DNA of 64,000 nt from Clostridiaceae bacterium HFYG-1003 (GTDB taxonomy: Bacteria > Bacillota > Clostridia > Clostridiales > Clostridiaceae): positions 1,488,001 through 1,552,000 of the forward strand of contig CP102060.1 of NCBI GenBank assembly GCA_024579835.1, written 5' to 3'. The notes below the pieces were generated by a model. It was not told the origin of the DNA, ran no database searches, and saw only the letters and a list, made by a program, of their open reading frames with translations. The position numbers and the translations under genes were made by a program. This document shows positions 16,354 to 25,730 of this stretch, in pieces; positions within the stretch are counted from its first letter, which is position 1, and every line of letters begins with the position of its first letter.

Positions 16354-16388
16354 AGACAGGCTGCAGCACACTGCAGCCTGTCTTTTTT
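16354..16388 (+). terminator. terminator of the RlmA-like gene
   Basis: Perfect 13-bp stem AGACAGGCTGCAG / CTGCAGCCTGTCT with a CACA loop, then TTTTT. It lies between convergent genes. Confidence 0.9.
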
Positions 16389-16399
16389 CTGAACCCGAA

Positions 16400-17581
16400 C
16401 TAATTTCGCATGGCGGAGACCAGTTGTATGGTTCCCTCATACGTTTGCTTGTCACTGTCGCGGTAGATCGTGAATTTAACCCGGTCGCCCGGTTTGTAGC
16501 GGGACTTGATGGTGTTCAGCTGGACCGTGGATGTCACTTTTTCTCCGCCGAAGCTGATCAGAATGTCTCCCGGCAATATGCCGGCAGCCTCAGCCGGTGA
16601 TCCTGCCATGACTTCCATCACCATGATGCCCTGCGGAACGCCGTACTGGATTCTCAAATCCTCTGGTATATCCTGGACGGCCACTCCGATGCTGACCGGT
16701 TCATTGGTCTGATTCTTCGTTTCTGAACTCGTTCCGATTTTTTCCATGAGCACATTAATGGGGATGGAGAAGGCAATTCCTTCAATCCCGGTTTGGGCGA
16801 TCTTTGCGGAATTAATCCCAATGACCTCCCCCTTCATGTTGAAAAGAGGACCGCCCGAATTTCCACCATTGATGGCAGCATCGATCTGAATGTATTCAAA
16901 TACCCCTCCACTCACCTGTACCTTTCGGTTTTTGGCAGAAATAATGCCATGAGTGACGGTTCCGGCAAATTCGGCACTCATCGGATTTCCGATGGCAATG
17001 ACGCCCTCGCCCACTCGAATGTTGTCAGAATTGCCGATGGTGACGACCCCAGGCACGCGAATGCCGCTGACTTTGACAATGGCCAGGTCGTTTCGGGCAT
17101 CCCGCCACAAAACTTCGCCCGGGACTTCCTGACTGTTGTGCAGGATGATTGTGACATTTTTCGCGCCTTCCACAACGTGATTGTTGGTCGCAATAATGCC
17201 GTTGGCGTCGATGAAAAATCCTGTGCCGACCCCTTCCTGATAGCCGGAACCGAACAAACCGCCGTCCGTAATTTTTCTAACAGCCACTGTAACCACAGCG
17301 GGTGCGTTGGCTTCCACCAGATCAGGAATCGAAAGTGACCGGTCAATGTTGATTTCACTTTCTTTGGTCTGGGCCTGTGTGCCAGGCACCGTATTTCCCT
17401 GAGCCACATTACCGGGAGCTGTCACAACAGACTGAGTTGTCTGAATCTGCGGCATGGTCTGAATATTCAGCGTACTGGTTTGCTGGACGGGACCTTGTGT
17501 CACCGCGCAGCCTGACAGAACTGACAATGCAAGCGCTGTACCCAGAGTTATTTCCATTATTTTAGATTTCATACTGATCAT
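16400..17581 (-). CDS. HtrA/DegP-like serine protease, lipoprotein
   Basis: 393-residue S1C protease with a trypsin-like domain and one C-terminal PDZ domain, acting on misfolded proteins outside the membrane. The N-terminus is a lipoprotein signal with lipobox LSGC (Cys25), where most HtrA proteins have an uncleaved membrane anchor. The catalytic triad is visible: His135 (ATNNHVVEG), Asp165 (RDARNDLAIVKV) and Ser242 (INGGNSGGPLF). The PDZ part contains GILPGDILISFGG. AGGAG is 3 bases before the first ATG and 12 before a second (17572), so the exact start is ambiguous. Confidence 0.92.
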   Translation of the reverse strand: MISMKSKIMEITLGTALALSVLSGCAVTQGPVQQTSTLNIQTMPQIQTTQSVVTAPGNVAQGNTVPGTQAQTKESEINIDRSLSIPDLVEANAPAVVTVAVRKITDGGLFGSGYQEGVGTGFFIDANGIIATNNHVVEGAKNVTIILHNSQEVPGEVLWRDARNDLAIVKVSGIRVPGVVTIGNSDNIRVGEGVIAIGNPMSAEFAGTVTHGIISAKNRKVQVSGGVFEYIQIDAAINGGNSGGPLFNMKGEVIGINSAKIAQTGIEGIAFSIPINVLMEKIGTSSETKNQTNEPVSIGVAVQDIPEDLRIQYGVPQGIMVMEVMAGSPAEAAGILPGDILISFGGEKVTSTVQLNTIKSRYKPGDRVKFTIYRDSDKQTYEGTIQLVSAMRN

Positions 17582-17719
17582 CTTCTCCTAACATTAGAAC
17601 TATGGATCTCTCGCCTGCCCGGAGGCCTGTGCGGGGATCATCCTTATACCCATCTTACGCTGAAAATGTTACAAGAAAATTGAACTATTTTGAAATTATC
17701 GATGAGACTGTTTATATTT

Positions 17720-17754
17720 GAGAAAAAGCAGGCGGGAAGCTCACCTTCCCGCCT
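17720..17754 (-). terminator. terminator of the large helicase gene
   Basis: Minus-strand GGCGGGAAG / CTTCCCGCC 9-bp stem with GTGAG loop, then TGCTTTTTCTC. It is placed about 10 bases after the stop. Confidence 0.85.
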
Positions 17755-17763
17755 GACAAAAAA

Positions 17764-20700
17764 TCATTGTCTGTCCGGATTCATCCGCTCGGACGGTATT
17801 TCCGAAACGGGATTAGAAATCCTGGGCATAATCTGACGAATCAGGCCCTCACTGGTTTTTTCCAGCACATCGGTCAGAATCCCGAAGTTAATGACAGCTT
17901 CGAGAAGATGCTCATTGTCAACATTGAGCTGGGGATGTCCCAGCCGTTCGGCCGTCTGGCGGATCAGTGACCGCTCAGAATGAGGTTCCGGCAAGCCATC
18001 CTTGAGGGCGGCCAGGATTTCCTCCGGGGCGATATCCGCCAGCTGCCGGTCCGTGTCATCGGGCAGAGTCCTGCGGTACTGGTCGAATTCGGCAGGGCTG
18101 ATGTTCTGCGGCCAGTACACCGGCATATCTCCGGATCTTGTCGTGACCGGTCGAATGGTATTGAGGATCAGCTCAACCTGCTTTTCCATTTTAGGAGTAA
18201 CCCGGCTCAAGTCATACAGAGCACGGGCTCGTTTGGCCAGTAATGATCGCGGAATGGGCCCCTCGGTGTCTATCATCAGTTTTAGTTCAGCCGCGATTGT
18301 CGATGCGTTGTTCACATTCAGGAAGTCATCCATCATCAGTTTGCGCTGTTTCAGATCATGAGGAACATAGGGGGTCTGACGGGTGACAGGAGCCAGATTC
18401 TTCGGTTCAGGCGAAACATGAGACTCCTGCGGCTCTGCTGCCAGAAGATCCTGAGCAGTTTTTACAAGGTCATCAATTACTTTCACTTCGTTATCCAGCC
18501 AGTCCATGGCATAAACCCGCCGGATCTGCCAGCCCAGTCCCTTTAATACAGAATTTTGCAGAATTTCCCGATCATAGGCCGCATCGGCTTCCCGGAAGGA
18601 TTCTCCGCCGCACATAATACCCAGCAGGAACCGGCCGGAATCCCGGGGATCCACCAGGCCAAGATCGACTTTAAACCGGGAGGTTCCGATGGAAGTTTCC
18701 ACTTTCCACCCGCGCTCCCGCAGCCGTTCGGCGATCTGATCGTTCAGATTTTCGATTTCGCTTTGATGCTTCAGATCCGACAGGCTGAGCGTTCGACTGC
18801 CCTTCTGGGCAAATTCCAGAAATGCTTTCAGTTCACGGACACCACGGGCGGTGGTATCTGAAACCTGGAAACCAGCGGGATCAATATTCGTAAATATAAT
18901 CATTTCCTGCCGGGAGCGCGATACCGCGACATTGAGGCGGCGCCAGCCACCCTCCTGATTCAGCGGGCCGAAATTCATCGTCAGGCGACCGTCCTCATCC
19001 GGTCCGTAACCGACAGAAAACAAAATGACATCTCGTTCATCTCCCTGAACATTTTCCAGATTCTTGATGAAGAGGGGCTCGGGGAGGTTCTGTAGAGCCT
19101 GTTCCAGGGATTCATCCGCCCGCGTCCGATCGTTCAGTGTTTTTTCAATCAGATTCTGCTGAACGGCAGAGAACGTGACAATTCCGATGGAACGCCGGGC
19201 TTGAGATGGATCATTGACGCGTCGGATCACTTCATCCACAATTTCCACTGCTTCCTTGCGATTGACTCTCTCCCCTCCCCGCTCATAGATGCCGTCATTG
19301 GTTCTCAGACTGACCTTGGAGACCATGTCATCCGGTGAAGGATAAGTATAGAGGCGGCCGTCGTAAAAATTCCGGTTTGAGAAGGCAATCAGGCTCTCAT
19401 GGCGTGACCGGTAATGCCACAGCAGGTAGCTTTCCGGCATGGAAAGGGCCAGGGCGTCTTCCAGGATGTTATCCAGATCCTGGAATTCTTCCGGTTCAGC
19501 AGAACCGTTGGACTGAGTCAGGAAAAAGCTGGTAGGGGGCAGCTGCTTCGGGTCACCCACAATGATAGCCGCCTTAGCGCGGCCCAAAGCGCCGATGGCC
19601 TCCGGGGTTGGGATCTGAGACGCCTCATCGAATACCACCAGGTCAAACAGATCCGCCTGAGGTTTGAGGTATTGCGCAACGCTCATCGGGCTCATCAGCA
19701 TGCAGGGAGCAATGCGGCGAAGCAGCGTATCGGTTTCAGCGAACAGATTGCGTATGGAAAGATTGCGCGCTCCGGACCGCAGTGCCCGCTGAAGCACGGC
19801 TATTTCCTTGCTGGCAACGGATTCCAGCACCAGATTGGGAACCTGCCCGGCCAGATGGAAATAGAGTTCTTTACGCTCGAGCCGTTCCAGTTCCGCCATC
19901 TGGTTCTGCAGCAGGGCTGCCTGTTCATCCAGACCGTATCCGGTGGTGTTTAATAAGACAGGTTCATTTTTCAACCGTTGGGTCAGCAGAGTGGTCACCA
20001 TGGATTTCCGGTACATCGAAATCAGTTCCGACTCACTGACTCGTCCCTGGTCATAGCTGGCAGCAAACGGCTGCAGGCCTGCTTCATCCGCCTGCTTTTT
20101 CGCCTGCCGGTACATCAGCCAGTCTCTCAGCCCATCCAGGGCAGGCAGCAGTTCGGTCAGTTTGCGCGAGAGGCGTTCGAAGTAATTTCCCTGGTAGCTT
20201 GCCAGTTCAGATTCCTCGAAAGCTGTCAGTTCAAGGAAAGACCGGATGGTCTGGCGGTTCTGATCGAGGGCCAGTTCATAGCGCTGAAGTTTTTCTTTCA
20301 TACCAGGCTGCTGCGCGGCATTAAGCAGCGCGCTGCGCTGAATGGAGGTGTCTTTAGTGGTCAGACATCGCTCCAGTTTGGGAATGATTTCGCCCAGGGA
20401 GGCGGCAGACAGGTCCCCTTTCACCCGGGTTTCCAACTGTCCCTGATCCTGTCGGACCTGGTCGCGCAGTGCCTGGTATTCTTTTAACTGAGACAGTACC
20501 GGGAGAATCTCTCCGGGGGCAATTTGTCCCTGGTTTGCATAAAGTGTCATTTCCTTTTCCACCGGATTCTTGCGGAACAGCTTGCCCAGAATCGTCTTTT
20601 GTTCGTACTGGGTGTAATCCCGTTCCAGCCGGTTGGGATCCGCATTGAGGAAGGACTCGCTGAATTTCTGCATCAGGCGCTGCGTGGAATCCGTCAGCCG

Positions 20701-23529
20701 GCTTTGCTTATCCCTCAGTTGAATCAGGGCGTCCCTCAGTTCGGAAGGGTCTGATTCCATTAAATGAGGATTCTGGTCATTCAGATCCACCAGAGCCTGC
20801 AAAGCCGGCAGCAGCTGTTCTGCCTGAAGCATGTCAGTCGGTGCCAGGTCGGCATTCGCCAGGATCAGTTCGCCCAGAGTCATCTGCAGGTCCGTCAGCT
20901 CGATGGTGCCGGCCTGGCGAATGGTTTCCTTCAAAAGCGGCGTATAGTCAATCGCACCAATTCCGCGTAGCGGGTGTCCATAGGGGCCTCCGGCATGGAC
21001 GCCGAATCGGGCCAGACTGGTCAAAGCGGTTTCATGGTCCTTCCGGCTTCCCGGCGGAACGATTCCCTGCAAGTCCACGGTCTTGGAAAAATCCCTCAAT
21101 TTGGAATGGTCACAGATAAGATCGTAGATGGAATAGCCGGATTCATCCTTGCGATACATTTTTTTTACGATTTCATTCAGGTCATTTTTGCGATTGCGGA
21201 CTTTCGTTTTTTCCGCTTCAAACGAGCCGTTCTTAGGAATCCGCTGAATTTTCATTGACTGCTCCAGCTGATCCAGCACAGCTTTTTTCCGGGCTTTATT
21301 GGAATGCAGCTCCAGACAGAATGAACCGATTCCAATCTGATTCAGCCGCTTTTCAACGACCTCCAGCGCCGCCATTTTCTGCGCAACGAACAGAACCCGC
21401 TGATCCTGCATCAGTGCATTGGCAATAATGTTGGTTATCGTCTGACTTTTGCCGGTACCCGGAGGGCCATGCAGAACGAAGGTTTTTCCGGCCTTGGCGG
21501 CCAGTACGGCCAGAGACTGGCTGGAATCAGAGCTGACCGGATATATCACGGTTTCACTGCCTCGTTCCTCTTCGATAAATTCCTCGGTTCGTTGGATGGG
21601 TTCAAAGGGGAATTCCAGTTTCCCGGAAAGCAGTGAGCTGACCATGCTGCTCTTTTTGAATTCCTCCATGTTTTGCGTCAGATCACTCCACATGATGAAT
21701 TTCGAGAAGGAGAAGAGACCCAGGACGGCGCTTTCTTTCACATCCCACTTCTTTTCTCTCATGATGGCACTTCTGACTTTGCTGAAGACCTTCAGAACAT
21801 CAATGGCATCGCCCTTCATGGGCAGGGGATCCAGTCCCTGAAGCAGAATGCCGAAGTCATTTTTGAGCATTTCAGTCAGTGTGACATTGAAGTGCCCTTC
21901 TTCTTCCCGTGGTCTCAAAAGGAGTCCGGATAAATGTCCTTTCGTCTCGCAGTCGACGGGCAGCAGAATCAGTGGTGCTTTCCGAAGCGTGTCCGGATCC
22001 TGCCTGGAGTACCAGCAGAGTTCGCCCAGTCCGACATACAGCGAACTGGCGCCGGTTTCTTCCAGACTGGCCCTGGCACCTTTGGTGAGCTTCACTCCCC
22101 GTTCATCCAGTGTCTCATCATCCAGCATGGTACGAATTCGGCCGGTTCGGTATTCTTCGAAAGCCAGTTTCTTCCAATGAGTCTCAACGGCGAGCGCGGC
22201 ATCCTGGGCGGGCAGCGGCGAAGTCTGTTCGTCGGCGGAAGCCAGGTTCCAGTCCTGGGGATAGTGCATGATGTTGAAGTCCTTCTCGGACATTAAGTCC
22301 AGCGAAAACTGCTCCAGGTCAGGCACGAGGAGTCGGAGTCCGCGATCCTCTTTAAAATTGATCAGCTGATTCCGCAGGGATAAATCCAGCAGTTTACGCT
22401 CCCAGACTTTCTGTCGCGGCAGCTTCGCGCTGGACACTCCCGTATCAGGTCCTGGCATGCTTAGCTCCTCTGGCAGGATGACCGCCGTCGAATCCGCCTG
22501 AGGTCTCGGGGCCAGAACGTATTTGCCCGCTTCCAGAATACGAACGGGAAGCGGATGAATTCCAACCAACCTGGATCGCTTCAGATCCAGGGATAAAACG
22601 AATCGGTCGGTTTCCTCCAGACGAACCTGAGCGGCCGAAAGCGCCTGATTGAAATCCCCTCCCGTCTCTGTAGCTGCCACAGGGTCCAGTACTGCAATCT
22701 GGTTCATGCCCCGGGCGATGCGTTTGGTAAGCGATGACAAGTCATAATTGACCGATTCAGGAAAAACAGATGGTTCCAGCCAAACCCCGATCAGGCAGGA
22801 GTCCTCCTGCAGGATGATCAGCGGGTTCAGTCCGGCTGCCTCCAGAACAGACGCAAACAGGAGTGTCAGATCCATTCCGTCGGCATAACCTTTTTCTGTG
22901 ATCTCATCGACGAGGCGAATGCGCTTCCCGGCGCGAATAAAATCAGGACCAGGTGCGATGTAGCGTATGCCCATCTCTCGAATCGCAGTAAACAAAGCAG
23001 ACAGCTGCTTTAGCACCACGTTGGGATCCATGGTGTTGTAGCCGGACAGTGTTCCATCTCCGGTCATCGCTTTCAGGTGGTCTCCCATCCGAGTAAGCAG
23101 GTTTTTGATCAGCGGATGATTCGGCATGGAATATGCTGCCAGGATTTCCGGCAGAGTTTCAAAGCCTGACCAGTCCTCATAGGGATGAAGGGTCAGGGAA
23201 TAAACTTCCTGATGTTCCAGCCCGGAAGCATTCAGCTGAAGGGTCATTTCCACCTTGACCGGCTCCGTCAGATCCAGGATATGCTGAGCTCCCAGCTCCT
23301 GTTTAAAATCTCCCAGATCGACACTTTTTCGGGCAGGCAGCCGTGGAATCGGTATGGTCACCGGTTCCATAATTGCTGGCAAAAAAGCAACACGAAGTTC
23401 CGCATTCGCAATTTCTTCTTCTCCATGATTCTCAATGTGAAGACGCCGAATGATTCTGGCTGAATTGACATACATGGCATAATTGACATGCTGTAAATAG
23501 TCCAGACTGAACCGAACACTCTCATTCAT
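17764..23529 (-). CDS. DUF4011-SF1 helicase-Vsr-like-DUF3320 protein (Hhe-like)
   Basis: Single protein of 1921 residues. Residues 1-350 include a beta-rich start and a transglutaminase-like region without a clear active site (GYADGMDLTLLFASVLEAAG). A DUF4011-like part follows (WERKLLDLSLRNQLINF, about 375). Superfamily 1 helicase motifs are complete: Walker A GPPGTGKSQT (688-697), Walker B VVFDEASQ (1298-1305), GDPKQLPP (1325-1332), YRSRHESLIAFSN, ENVQGDERDVI (1492-1502) and RRLNVAVSRSR (1530-1540). A coiled region lies between RecA parts. A PD-(D/E)xK/Vsr-like fold spans about 1593-1690 and DUF3320 is C-terminal. This architecture has been linked to phage defence (Hhe, DUF4011-helicase-Vsr). 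In the nuclease, the usual GIECDG reads GIMCGG. TGAGG precedes ATG. Confidence 0.88.
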   Translation of the reverse strand: MNESVRFSLDYLQHVNYAMYVNSARIIRRLHIENHGEEEIANAELRVAFLPAIMEPVTIPIPRLPARKSVDLGDFKQELGAQHILDLTEPVKVEMTLQLNASGLEHQEVYSLTLHPYEDWSGFETLPEILAAYSMPNHPLIKNLLTRMGDHLKAMTGDGTLSGYNTMDPNVVLKQLSALFTAIREMGIRYIAPGPDFIRAGKRIRLVDEITEKGYADGMDLTLLFASVLEAAGLNPLIILQEDSCLIGVWLEPSVFPESVNYDLSSLTKRIARGMNQIAVLDPVAATETGGDFNQALSAAQVRLEETDRFVLSLDLKRSRLVGIHPLPVRILEAGKYVLAPRPQADSTAVILPEELSMPGPDTGVSSAKLPRQKVWERKLLDLSLRNQLINFKEDRGLRLLVPDLEQFSLDLMSEKDFNIMHYPQDWNLASADEQTSPLPAQDAALAVETHWKKLAFEEYRTGRIRTMLDDETLDERGVKLTKGARASLEETGASSLYVGLGELCWYSRQDPDTLRKAPLILLPVDCETKGHLSGLLLRPREEEGHFNVTLTEMLKNDFGILLQGLDPLPMKGDAIDVLKVFSKVRSAIMREKKWDVKESAVLGLFSFSKFIMWSDLTQNMEEFKKSSMVSSLLSGKLEFPFEPIQRTEEFIEEERGSETVIYPVSSDSSQSLAVLAAKAGKTFVLHGPPGTGKSQTITNIIANALMQDQRVLFVAQKMAALEVVEKRLNQIGIGSFCLELHSNKARKKAVLDQLEQSMKIQRIPKNGSFEAEKTKVRNRKNDLNEIVKKMYRKDESGYSIYDLICDHSKLRDFSKTVDLQGIVPPGSRKDHETALTSLARFGVHAGGPYGHPLRGIGAIDYTPLLKETIRQAGTIELTDLQMTLGELILANADLAPTDMLQAEQLLPALQALVDLNDQNPHLMESDPSELRDALIQLRDKQSRLTDSTQRLMQKFSESFLNADPNRLERDYTQYEQKTILGKLFRKNPVEKEMTLYANQGQIAPGEILPVLSQLKEYQALRDQVRQDQGQLETRVKGDLSAASLGEIIPKLERCLTTKDTSIQRSALLNAAQQPGMKEKLQRYELALDQNRQTIRSFLELTAFEESELASYQGNYFERLSRKLTELLPALDGLRDWLMYRQAKKQADEAGLQPFAASYDQGRVSESELISMYRKSMVTTLLTQRLKNEPVLLNTTGYGLDEQAALLQNQMAELERLERKELYFHLAGQVPNLVLESVASKEIAVLQRALRSGARNLSIRNLFAETDTLLRRIAPCMLMSPMSVAQYLKPQADLFDLVVFDEASQIPTPEAIGALGRAKAAIIVGDPKQLPPTSFFLTQSNGSAEPEEFQDLDNILEDALALSMPESYLLWHYRSRHESLIAFSNRNFYDGRLYTYPSPDDMVSKVSLRTNDGIYERGGERVNRKEAVEIVDEVIRRVNDPSQARRSIGIVTFSAVQQNLIEKTLNDRTRADESLEQALQNLPEPLFIKNLENVQGDERDVILFSVGYGPDEDGRLTMNFGPLNQEGGWRRLNVAVSRSRQEMIIFTNIDPAGFQVSDTTARGVRELKAFLEFAQKGSRTLSLSDLKHQSEIENLNDQIAERLRERGWKVETSIGTSRFKVDLGLVDPRDSGRFLLGIMCGGESFREADAAYDREILQNSVLKGLGWQIRRVYAMDWLDNEVKVIDDLVKTAQDLLAAEPQESHVSPEPKNLAPVTRQTPYVPHDLKQRKLMMDDFLNVNNASTIAAELKLMIDTEGPIPRSLLAKRARALYDLSRVTPKMEKQVELILNTIRPVTTRSGDMPVYWPQNISPAEFDQYRRTLPDDTDRQLADIAPEEILAALKDGLPEPHSERSLIRQTAERLGHPQLNVDNEHLLEAVINFGILTDVLEKTSEGLIRQIMPRISNPVSEIPSERMNPDRQ

Positions 23530-23936
23530 ATTTTGTAACCTCAGTTTTCATTATTAGATTTATTATACATCAAGCTGTACCATCAGAAACATGACCGCTA
23601 AACCAAGCCCCCTCCCCTTCTGGAAACTCGCTCCATTCCAATGAGATCCTGCTGCCAGAGATCAGGAAAAGCATTCATTTCTTCTGTATTATTCTTGCAG
23701 AGTGAAATTAAATTGATCGGAACCATAGTCTGAGTATTGCTCCGCAGGTCTTGGGAGAATAATGTGAATCCTTTACTTTTGATCCGGACAAAAAAAGATC
23801 ATCCAACAAGAGCATAAACAGGAGCTTATTCCAGGGATTACACCAGAGTTTATTTAGAAAAGGCCCTAACCGGGGCATTAAACCTGAGGCTATAGCTTGA
23901 GCACTTAACTGAAGGACTTAAGGTTATAGCTTGAAC
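23530..23936. other. non-coding region before the GerMN lipoprotein gene
   Basis: About 400 bases between two minus-strand genes. A minus-strand TATAAT (23567-23562) is a likely -10 for the large helicase. No open frame with a ribosome site, tRNA or known riboswitch was seen. The distal part holds a short direct repeat and a terminator. Confidence 0.5.
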
Positions 23937-23937
23937 A
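23887..23937. repeat. 17-bp direct repeat pair
   Basis: AGG(C/T)TATAGCTTGA(G/A)CA occurs at 23887-23903 and 23921-23937, two mismatches, 34-bp spacing, just before the terminator. The role is unknown. Confidence 0.5.
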
Positions 23938-23974
23938 TAAAAAACAGACAGCTGTTACGCTGTCTGTTTTTTTA
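23938..23974. terminator. bidirectional terminator at the GerMN gene end
   Basis: Symmetrical AAACAGACAGC / GCTGTCTGTTT stem with A and T tracts on both sides. It directly abuts the minus-strand stop at 23972. Confidence 0.9.
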
Positions 23975-25318
23975 GTAAACCGGTGTTAATACTTCAGTCG
24001 GTTCGATTTTTCTCTGATTTGATTCATAGCGCTGATCATTGATGGTCAGCTGGACGCCCTTTGCCTGATAGTACTGACATAATGTGTTTACCAGGCTTTG
24101 AATCCTTGCGTTTTCAAGTTCCGGGGAATCATTTTGCTGAGTGATGAAGGAATCATTCAGGTCAACCTGTACGATATCCTGGTTCAGATAGAGAAATTGT
24201 ATCTTTGTTTTATCTTCTAAGACCGGAATGAGTCCCTTCGCTTTCGCTTGTTCAAGATAGGCCAGCGTCATCAGGTCTTTGGTGGCATCATTGGTCATAT
24301 AATCCACTTTCGTGGAAACCAGTTCATAGCCCCCGCCGGTTTTCGGAAAATAAAGCGGGAAGTAGTAGGTGTCCCGGACATTTTCCTTCAGTCCGTCAAA
24401 ACTCACAATATTGGTCAAAGTGCCGTCGGGATTAATAAAGTCATTGGAGACCAGGCCGATTCCAACCGCATACGTAAACAGAACCGTTTCCGTCTGATTG
24501 CTGACTCTGACATCCATGACAGTCATCATTTCTCCGTTGATCTCCCGGGGTTCGTCCACCGCGACGATCTCAAAAGAGAGGCCTGTGGAGACCCACTGAT
24601 TCCCCTCCTGAATCGGAGCCATCAGGATTGTTCGTTCTTCATAGTCTCTCCACCCGATGACATTTCCCCGAAATGGAACCTCCAGGGTATAGTACAGGTC
24701 ATTAATTTTTTCCTGTGTAATTCGAATGACATTCAGGCGTGAACCTGAGTCGGATGACTGCTTGATCTGAGCAGTCGCCTTGCCGGGTTCTTCATGCAGA
24801 TATTGAAGAATGGTGGAAGAAGAGCCCATGCCATCGCTGCGGTAATTGATCAGGCGATTGGGGATCAGAGGATAATAATCAAACAGATTGTACCTGGACA
24901 CCTTTGGAAGCACCTGATCTTCAAGAATCTGATCTTTTTCATCAGGTTCAGGCTTCTTGGAGGAATCCTTGCCTCCGGATAACTGTCCTCCGGATCCACC
25001 GGATGTTCCTTTGCTTGCATTATTCGAACGGGTTGAAGAACCCTGATCTCTGGTAGAGTCTGGGACCAGATTTGTTACGTTATTATCAGAAGCCGAAATC
25101 ATCTGATCCGCCTTCGTTGTTTCATTGCCTTTTAGTTGACTCTCTGGAATGCTCTGAACTACCGATGATGATCCTGTCGATTGAAGCTTGCTCTCACTGG
25201 ACGTTGAACTGCTTTCAAGTTTCTCCGGGGTCATTTCATTCACACGGATCACTGGTCTGGCAGAAGAACATCCCGTGATGATAAAAATCACGAAGATCAG
25301 ACTGAGAAACTTTTTCAT
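23972..25318 (-). CDS. GerMN-domain lipoprotein
   Basis: 448 residues. Lipoprotein signal with lipobox ITGC (Cys17) is followed by a long Ser/Thr/Gln/Gly-rich linker to about residue 130, a beta-rich middle domain, and a C-terminal GerMN-like module (IQFLYLNQDIVQVDLNDSF, then ENARIQSLVNTLCQYYQAKGVQLTIN in two adjoining stretches). GerMN modules occur in spore and envelope lipoproteins of Firmicutes and are thought to bind a ligand or partner. The module alone does not prove sporulation. The ribosome site (AGAGGG) is close to ATG. Single gene with its own terminator. Confidence 0.75.
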   Translation of the reverse strand: MKKFLSLIFVIFIITGCSSARPVIRVNEMTPEKLESSSTSSESKLQSTGSSSVVQSIPESQLKGNETTKADQMISASDNNVTNLVPDSTRDQGSSTRSNNASKGTSGGSGGQLSGGKDSSKKPEPDEKDQILEDQVLPKVSRYNLFDYYPLIPNRLINYRSDGMGSSSTILQYLHEEPGKATAQIKQSSDSGSRLNVIRITQEKINDLYYTLEVPFRGNVIGWRDYEERTILMAPIQEGNQWVSTGLSFEIVAVDEPREINGEMMTVMDVRVSNQTETVLFTYAVGIGLVSNDFINPDGTLTNIVSFDGLKENVRDTYYFPLYFPKTGGGYELVSTKVDYMTNDATKDLMTLAYLEQAKAKGLIPVLEDKTKIQFLYLNQDIVQVDLNDSFITQQNDSPELENARIQSLVNTLCQYYQAKGVQLTINDQRYESNQRKIEPTEVLTPVY

Positions 25319-25579
25319 ATACCCTCTTTCGTACCCATTTATCTATCTCTATGGTATCTTTAAAAAGTTTAATTGCTTACAGTCCATTATAAACTGCCAA
25401 CTTCAAAATACTTTACATTTAAGTTACAGACATGTGAAAAGCAGCAAAATGAAGAAGGACGATGAATCTCTGCAATTTACTCCTCGCCTTGATATCGCCA
25501 TCTTCAGATTTTAATTGTTTCGTATTTTTTGATATGTATATTTATACAATTTTTACTATTATTCCGCATACCTTTGCGG
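25319..25579. other. AT-rich intergenic DNA
   Basis: 261 bases upstream of the GerMN lipoprotein gene. It should contain that gene's promoter, but no convincing -35/-10 pair was found. A short plus-strand frame across this region has no ribosome site and was not called. Confidence 0.45.
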
Positions 25580-25680
25580 TATAATAAGAACTGTAATACA
25601 AGTTACAGTATAATCTTCCCCAAGATTAATAACTTACCTGGAGTGCCGATTCAACCGAACCAGCACTTTTTTTTCTTTTT
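25580..25680 (+). ncRNA. candidate small RNA unit
   Basis: Two TATAAT boxes on the plus strand (25580-25585 and 25609-25614) flank a palindrome CTGTAA-TACAAG-TTACAG (25591-25608). About 30 bases past the second box, AGTGC and GCACT form a hairpin followed by eight Ts (terminator at about 25641-25674). A transcript of roughly 55-80 bases would carry no open frame of note. Good -35 boxes are missing, so this is tentative. Confidence 0.35.
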
Positions 25681-25689
25681 GAATGCCTG

Positions 25690-25717
25690 AACCGGCTCCC
25701 TGAACAGGGAGCCGGTT
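25690..25717 (-). terminator. terminator of the DUF4236 gene
   Basis: Perfect 12-bp stem AACCGGCTCCCT / AGGGAGCCGGTT with a 4-base loop, just after the stop at 25731. There is no strong T tract. Confidence 0.65.
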
Positions 25718-25730
25718 GTTATTAACCCTT

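Noticed and set aside
25188-25514. 108-codon plus-strand frame at the start of the GerMN gene
   Set aside because: Mostly antisense to the signal-peptide region; AT-rich tail without family features.
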